The notes beneath the pieces are model-generated. The model ran no database searches, was not told where the DNA came from, and worked only from the letters and a program-made list of their open reading frames with translations. Both the position numbers and the translations under genes were made by a program. This document shows, piece after piece, positions 59,541-64,000 of a stretch of 64,000 nucleotides of DNA. Each line of letters begins with the position of its first letter. Position 1 is the stretch's first letter. This DNA comes from Lachnospiraceae bacterium (GTDB lineage Bacteria; Bacillota; Clostridia; Lachnospirales; Lachnospiraceae), in assembly GCA_017622575.1 (NCBI GenBank), contig JAGAQU010000103.1, positions 1 to 64,000 of the forward strand, given 5' to 3'.

Positions 59541-60512
59541 ATGAAGAAGAATAACAATATGGTTACCGGATTCAGCTTATTGATGGTATGTGCACTGCTT
59601 TCCGGGTGCGGAGCCGGAAGTAAAAGTGATGGTTATGCTCTGGCGACCACGGAAATGGCGGAAGAAGCGGCCTATGATTATGCCACAGACGATATCTATC
59701 TGAATGAGACAGCTTCCTATGCAGAGGAGCCGATGACCGGGACTGCAGAAGGCGGATCGGAAAGCAGTGAAGTTGAGGTAAAGGACACTGCAAGAAAGCT
59801 GATCAAAAATGTGGATCTGGAAGTAGAAACAGAAGAGTTTGATGTGCTGATGCAGACCATTACCGAAAAGACGGAGAGCTTTGGCGGATATGTGGAATCC
59901 AGCTACACCTATAACGGTAGCAATTACTATGGGAACAGCAACAGAAACTCCAGTTTGACTTTACGGATTCCGGCGGAAAAACTGGATGCCTTTTTATCAG
60001 CCGTAGCGGAATGCTCCAATGTGATCAGCAAAAACGAAAGTGTCACGGATGTGACATTACAATATGTGGATATGAAGAGCCACAAGGAAGCACTGGAAAC
60101 AGAGCAGGCAAGACTTTTGGAGCTTCTTGAGCAGGCGGAGAGCGTGGAGGATATCATCACCATCGAGAGCCGTCTCTCTGAGGTGAGATATCAGATTGAG
60201 AGCATGGAATCTCAGCTTCGCACCATGGATAATCAGGTGTCCTACAGCACCGTTTATCTTAACGTGAATGAGGTAAAAAAACTGACCCCTGTGAAGGAGC
60301 AGACCACATGGGAAAAGATCAGTACCGGTTTTGTGGACAGCCTTGAGAGTGTAGGCAGAGGCATTAAGAATTTCTTCATCGGACTGATTATCAATCTGCC
60401 TTATCTGGTAGTGTGGGCCGTTGTCATTATTCTGATTGTACTGATCATTAAGCTGATCAGAAAAGCGAGGAAAAAGAGGAAAGCCGCAAAGGAGAAAGTT
60501 AACCATGAATGA
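59541..60512 (+). CDS. DUF4349 lipoprotein with C-terminal membrane anchor
   Basis: 323 aa. Lipobox LSGC (Cys about residue 23) after a short hydrophobic signal, then an acidic linker. The DUF4349 domain covers about 80-300: RKLIKNVDLEVETEEFD, GGYVESSYTYNG, LTLRIPAEKLDAFL and VTLQYVDMKSHKEAL, followed by a long coiled coil (about 180-235). A membrane span sits near 285-308 (LPYLVVWAVVIILIVLIIK), with a basic tail. It may act in envelope maintenance; the role is not known. Era starts 8 bp before its end. Confidence 0.88.
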   Translation: MKKNNNMVTGFSLLMVCALLSGCGAGSKSDGYALATTEMAEEAAYDYATDDIYLNETASYAEEPMTGTAEGGSESSEVEVKDTARKLIKNVDLEVETEEFDVLMQTITEKTESFGGYVESSYTYNGSNYYGNSNRNSSLTLRIPAEKLDAFLSAVAECSNVISKNESVTDVTLQYVDMKSHKEALETEQARLLELLEQAESVEDIITIESRLSEVRYQIESMESQLRTMDNQVSYSTVYLNVNEVKKLTPVKEQTTWEKISTGFVDSLESVGRGIKNFFIGLIINLPYLVVWAVVIILIVLIIKLIRKARKKRKAAKEKVNHE

Positions 60513-61407
60513 CCAGTATAAATCCGGGTTTGTGACACTGATCGGAAGACCCAACGTGGGAAAATCCACATTGATGAACAGCCTCATCGGACAGAAGATT
60601 GCCATCACTTCAAACAAACCTCAGACGACCAGAAACAGAATTCAGACTGTCTATACCTCGGAGGAAGGGCAGATCGTCTTTGTAGATACGCCCGGAATCC
60701 ACAAGGCAAAAAACAAACTGGGGGATTATATGGTAAATGTGGCAGAGCGTACTTTGAAGGAAGTGGATGTGGTGCTTTGGCTGGTAGAACCAAGTAACTT
60801 TATCGGTGCAGGCGAACAACATATCATTGAGCAGCTTTCCAAAGTGAGCACCCCGGTGATACTGGTGATCAACAAGATCGATACGGTGAAAAAGGAAGAG
60901 CTTTTGGGATTTATCGATACTTACAGGAAAGAAATGGATTTTGATGAGATCGTTCCCGTTTCTGCATTAAAAAAAGAAAATACGGATGAACTGATCAAAT
61001 GTATTATGAAGTATCTTCCGTACGGACCGGCTTTTTATGATGAAGATACCGTTACAGACCAGCCGCAGCGGCAGATCGTGGCGGAAATGATCCGTGAAAA
61101 GGCGTTGCGGTGTCTGGATGAAGAGATTCCGCACGGCATTGCGGTAACCATCGAAAAGATGAAGTGGCGCGGGAATATCGTAGACATTGAAGCTACCATT
61201 ATCTGCGAGAGGGAATCCCATAAGGGAATTATTATCGGCAAGCAGGGAAGTATGCTGAAAAAGATTGGTATGAACGCCAGAAAAGATATTGAAAATATGC
61301 TGGAAAGTAAAGTAAATCTTCAGCTTTGGGTGAAGGTAAAAAAGGACTGGCGTGACAGCGAATTTTTGCTAAAAAATTTTGGCTACAATCAGAAGGAGTA
61401 CGAATAG
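60505..61407 (+). CDS. era: GTPase Era
   Basis: Ribosome-associated GTPase that binds the 3' end of 16S rRNA during 30S assembly. 300 aa, normal. G1 GRPNVGKST, G2 region with QTTRNRI, G3 DTPGIH, G4 NKID, and a C-terminal KH domain (about 205-295) with GIIIGKQGSMLKKIG. The start overlaps the DUF4349 stop by 8 bp. A YqzL-like gene and recO follow, the order known in Bacillus. Confidence 0.97.
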   Translation: MNDQYKSGFVTLIGRPNVGKSTLMNSLIGQKIAITSNKPQTTRNRIQTVYTSEEGQIVFVDTPGIHKAKNKLGDYMVNVAERTLKEVDVVLWLVEPSNFIGAGEQHIIEQLSKVSTPVILVINKIDTVKKEELLGFIDTYRKEMDFDEIVPVSALKKENTDELIKCIMKYLPYGPAFYDEDTVTDQPQRQIVAEMIREKALRCLDEEIPHGIAVTIEKMKWRGNIVDIEATIICERESHKGIIIGKQGSMLKKIGMNARKDIENMLESKVNLQLWVKVKKDWRDSEFLLKNFGYNQKEYE

Positions 61408-61459
61408 AAAAAAGAAAAAAGTAAACCCTAATATCATACTTTTGATTAGGGGGCGCAAG

Positions 61460-61636
61460 ATGAAAGAAACAAATTACTGGCAACAATTTTTAAGAACGGG
61501 AAGAGTGGAGGATTATCTGTCTTACCTGAAGCAGAAGCCTAACAATGAACCTGTTCATAAAGGAGAAGATTCAGGTGCAGGATCTATGCAATGTTACAGG
61601 ACTGATATTAAAAGCGGAACCTTTCGGGGAATATGA
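61460..61636 (+). CDS. YqzL-like small protein between era and recO
   Basis: 58 aa from ATG 61460 (AGGGGG at 61448-61453). WQQFLRTGRVEDYLSYLK matches the short conserved stretch of YqzL (FxxTGxxxxYL), the small protein that sits between era and recO in B. subtilis. Its function is unknown. The last 62 bp overlap recO in another frame. The frame is open from 61379, but that start overlaps era and has no ribosome site. Confidence 0.7.
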   Translation: MKETNYWQQFLRTGRVEDYLSYLKQKPNNEPVHKGEDSGAGSMQCYRTDIKSGTFRGI

Positions 61637-62228
61637 CAGGAGAATAGTCATTCTGACAAGGGAGAGGGGAAAGATAGCAGCCTTTGCCAAAGGAGCAAGA
61701 AAGCAGGGAAGCAGGTTGCTGGCATCCACCAATCCCTTTTGTTTTGGCGAATTTAAACTGTATGAGGGAAGAAGTTCCTACTCTGTGTCGGAAGCGGCAA
61801 TCAGCAATTATTTTGCTCCCCTTAGGGAGGACTTCGAAGGCGCCTGCTATGGCATGTATTTTCTGGAGATAATGGATTACTATACCAGAGAAAACAACGA
61901 TGAGAAAGAAATGCTAAAGCTTCTTTACCAGTCGCTGAGGGCCCTGTGTCACAAGGGACTTGATAACAGGCTGGTGAGATACATAATTGAGATCAAAGCG
62001 CTCTCTTTAAACGGAGAGTATCCGGGACTGCCGGAGGATCATAAGTATCAGGAATCCACGGTGTATGCATTGTCCTTTATCGTAAATACTTCTGTGGAAA
62101 AACTGTTTACGTTTATGGTTACGGACAGTGTACTTGAAGAGATAAAAGAAATAGCCGATAACTTCAGAAAGCGCTTTATCGACAGAAAATTTAAAAGCCT
62201 CGAGATACTGAATGAAATTCCATGTTGA
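61575..62228 (+). CDS. recO: DNA repair protein RecO (no zinc-finger cysteines)
   Basis: Loads RecA on SSB-covered DNA with RecR. 217 aa from GTG 61575; AAAGGAG at 61559-61565 gives 9-nt spacing and the OB-fold starts right there (VTGLILKAEPFGEYDRRIVILTRERG, seen as LKAEPFGEYDRRIVILT). FAKGARKQGSRLL follows. The C-terminal helical domain is present, but the usual CxxC pairs of the RecO zinc finger are absent, which also explains the shorter length (typical 240-250). Overlaps the YqzL-like gene. ATG 61545 is a weaker alternative start. Confidence 0.9.
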   Translation: MQDLCNVTGLILKAEPFGEYDRRIVILTRERGKIAAFAKGARKQGSRLLASTNPFCFGEFKLYEGRSSYSVSEAAISNYFAPLREDFEGACYGMYFLEIMDYYTRENNDEKEMLKLLYQSLRALCHKGLDNRLVRYIIEIKALSLNGEYPGLPEDHKYQESTVYALSFIVNTSVEKLFTFMVTDSVLEEIKEIADNFRKRFIDRKFKSLEILNEIPC

Positions 62229-62301
62229 AAAACGAAAATAAGTCATATATAATAAATTGGGTATAGCTGGGAAATGAAGGATATAAAGAGCAGGAGTCAT
62301 A

Positions 62302-62922
62302 ATGATTTTAAGCAGTTATTTTTTACAAAAGCACAAGCTTGCAAAAGTAGCAGTCTTAATTCTCTTTTTGGGGACGCTGGCACTCACGGCCTGTAATGCG
62401 GGAGAGGGAGAAAGCAGCGTTTCTCTTTTAAAGGATGGAGCTGTCAAAGCTACGATCGTGGAGGATTTTGACAAATCTTATTACGATAAGGATGAATTGC
62501 AGCAGATGATACTGGAGGAAGTGGTATCCTATAACCGGCAGCTCAGAGAAGACGCTGTTTCCGTGGATAAGGTTTCGGTGGAAAACGGCATCGCAAGAGT
62601 GGAGATGACTTATGCGGACAGCGAATCTTATGCGGCCTTTAACGACGGTGTTTTCTTTTTGGGTCCCGTTTCAGAGGCACAAAAGGCCGGATATGATCTC
62701 AACAAGGTATTTATTTCCTCTTCAGATCAGCTTGTCACGGCCGGAATGTCGGATATTCTCGAGATGAGCGATGCGAAGATATTGATCACAGATATGAAAG
62801 AGCCTGTGGTTCTTGACGGCAAAGCTGTCTATGTGAGCAGCAATGTAGAGACAGATAAGAAATGTAAGACAGTCTCCTTTGACGAAACATCAGATGAGAT
62901 GGCTTACATTATATATAAATAA
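62302..62922 (+). CDS. Predicted lipoprotein of unknown function
   Basis: 206 aa. Hydrophobic signal ([17 protein letters not shown]) with lipobox LTAC, Cys about residue 31. The mature part is acidic and mixed alpha/beta, with [21 protein letters not shown], seen as [15 protein letters not shown], and [17 protein letters not shown] do not recognise the family. It lies 73 bp after recO and 37 bp before glyS, in line with the operon. Confidence 0.75.
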   Translation: MILSSYFLQKHKLAKVAVLILFLGTLALTACNAGEGESSVSLLKDGAVKATIVEDFDKSYYDKDELQQMILEEVVSYNRQLREDAVSVDKVSVENGIARVEMTYADSESYAAFNDGVFFLGPVSEAQKAGYDLNKVFISSSDQLVTAGMSDILEMSDAKILITDMKEPVVLDGKAVYVSSNVETDKKCKTVSFDETSDEMAYIIYK

Positions 62923-62959
62923 TAATGAAAAAATTATAGAAACGAAAGGTATGTGTATC

Positions 62960-64000
62960 ATGGAAAAAACAATGGACAAAATCGTTGCCCTGGCAAAAGC
63001 AAGAGGATTTGTGTATCCCGGTTCGGAGATTTACGGAGGCCTTGCCAATACCTGGGATTACGGTAATCTCGGCGTGGAGCTGAAAAATAATGTAAAGAAA
63101 GCATGGTGGCAGAAATTTATCATGGAAAACCAGTACAACGTTGGTGTTGACTGTGCGATCCTGATGAATCCCCAGACATGGGTTGCATCCGGACATCTTG
63201 GCGGTTTTTCCGATCCCCTGATGGATTGCAAGGAATGTCATGAGCGTTTCAGGGCAGATAAGATCATTGAAGATTATGCGGCAGAGCATGGCATGGAGCT
63301 TGACGGTTCCATCGACGGATGGTCACAGGAAAAGATGAAAGCATTTATTGAGGACAACAATGTTCCCTGTCCTTCCTGCGGCAAGCATAATTTTACCGAT
63401 ATCCGCCAGTTCAACCTGATGTTCAAAACATTCCAGGGTGTAACGGAGGATGCAAAGAATACCGTATATTTGAGACCCGAAACAGCACAGGGTATTTTTG
63501 TTAACTTTAAGAATGTTCAGAGAACTTCCCGTAAGAAAATTCCTTTCGGTATCGGTCAGATCGGTAAATCCTTCCGTAATGAGATCACACCCGGAAACTT
63601 TACCTTCCGTACCAGAGAATTTGAGCAGATGGAGTTGGAATTCTTCTGTGAGCCGGATACTGATCTTGAGTGGTTTGCATACTGGAAACAGTTCTGTATT
63701 GACTGGCTGAAGAGCCTTGGCATGAAGGACGAGGAAATGCGTGTGCGTGACCATGACAAGGAAGAACTGTCCTTCTATTCTAAGGCAACCACCGATATCG
63801 AGTTCCTGTTCCCCTTCGGATGGGGAGAGCTTTGGGGGATTGCCGACAGAACCGATTATGACCTGACACAGCACCAAAATACATCAGGTCAGGATCTGAC
63901 CTACTTTGATGATCAGAAGAACTGGAAATATATCCCTTATGTAATAGAGCCTTCACTGGGTGCAGACCGTGTGGTACTTGCGTTCCTGTGTGCTGCTTAT
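62960..64000 (+). CDS. glyS: Glycyl-tRNA synthetase, alpha2 type (partial, cut by window end)
   Basis: Charges tRNA-Gly. ATG 62960 fits the GAAAGG at 62944-62949 better than ATG 62951. The first 347 codons are in the window and the frame runs off the right edge. The N-terminus [20 protein letters not shown] is typical (shown here as [17 protein letters not shown]), followed by class II motifs: motif 1 region near [13 protein letters not shown], motif 2 [16 protein letters not shown] and ARG region [12 protein letters not shown]. Zinc-type cysteines at CKEC and CPSC. It belongs to the single-chain GlyRS of Gram-positives. No T-box leader fits in the 37 bp upstream. Confidence 0.95.
   Translation, partial: MEKTMDKIVALAKARGFVYPGSEIYGGLANTWDYGNLGVELKNNVKKAWWQKFIMENQYNVGVDCAILMNPQTWVASGHLGGFSDPLMDCKECHERFRADKIIEDYAAEHGMELDGSIDGWSQEKMKAFIEDNNVPCPSCGKHNFTDIRQFNLMFKTFQGVTEDAKNTVYLRPETAQGIFVNFKNVQRTSRKKIPFGIGQIGKSFRNEITPGNFTFRTREFEQMELEFFCEPDTDLEWFAYWKQFCIDWLKSLGMKDEEMRVRDHDKEELSFYSKATTDIEFLFPFGWGELWGIADRTDYDLTQHQNTSGQDLTYFDDQKNWKYIPYVIEPSLGADRVVLAFLCAAY

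Noticed and set aside
62923-62959. T-box leader for glyS
   Set aside because: Only 37 bp lie between the lipoprotein stop and glyS, too short for a T-box. No T-box sequence seen further upstream.

Overview
The window looks like a chromosomal segment of a Gram-positive, anaerobic gut-type Clostridia, most likely Lachnospiraceae. Support comes from moderate-to-low GC, strong GGAGG ribosome sites, a NifS/NifU/MnmA cluster, a BcrA/BadF-type activase, DUF4317 and DUF4349 proteins, an M16C peptidase upstream of era/recO, YtrA-type regulation, and LPXTG/Cna-B surface proteins. The genus cannot be fixed from sequence alone.

Layout. 1-1750 is the right end of a Tn916-like integrative element (xis, int, putative Int-binding 9-mers), ending just before a low-molecular-weight tyrosine phosphatase. 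2.3-10.5 kb holds an NAD epimerase, an MCP, thiamine pyrophosphokinase, a SpoVB/MATE-like flippase, nifS-nifU-mnmA under a promoter with a 17-bp palindrome at its start, and a PHP histidinol phosphatase. 10.7-14 kb is gap, pgk and tpiA; gpmI lies at 27.7 kb. 14-18.3 kb has a GT2 glycosyltransferase, a DEAD-box helicase and a TPR membrane protein. 18.3-22.1 kb is a heterodimeric ABC exporter preceded by a 30-codon leader ORF and an intrinsic terminator, which resembles a translation-coupled attenuator. 22.2-27.6 kb has a CDF metal exporter overlapping two large GT-C-like membrane proteins. 29.4-33 kb is a YtrA-ABC-permease operon.

The centrepiece (33.4-48.5 kb) is a 13.8-kb gene for a 4597-residue wall-anchored adhesin. 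It has a secretion signal, four MucBP-like repeats, an adhesive head resembling choice-of-anchor-A proteins, a pilin-isopeptide domain, and then 32 tandem Cna-B domains. These follow a strict A-A-B three-domain super-repeat (843 bp in its most regular part) with one phase break. A lipoprotein gene follows 11 bp later. Next comes an independently promoted 75-residue protein that is almost only a signal peptide joined to an LPDTG sorting signal.

48.5-54 kb (minus strand) is DUF4317 plus a 1417-residue double-activase Fe-S protein. 54.2-56.3 kb carries a rhomboid-like zinc-ribbon protein, a sigma-70-like protein lacking regions 2.3/2.4 and 4, and an unrecognised protein. 56.4-64 kb starts with a putative structured RNA ending in a terminator, then M16C peptidase, DUF4349 lipoprotein, era, a YqzL-like gene, recO, a lipoprotein and glycyl-tRNA synthetase (cut by the window end).

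The strongest candidates for something new are the super-repeat adhesin with its miniature LPXTG companion, the leader-peptide attenuator of the ABC exporter, the truncated sigma-like protein, and the unassigned RNA before the M16C operon. All assignments are from reading the sequence; no database search was run.
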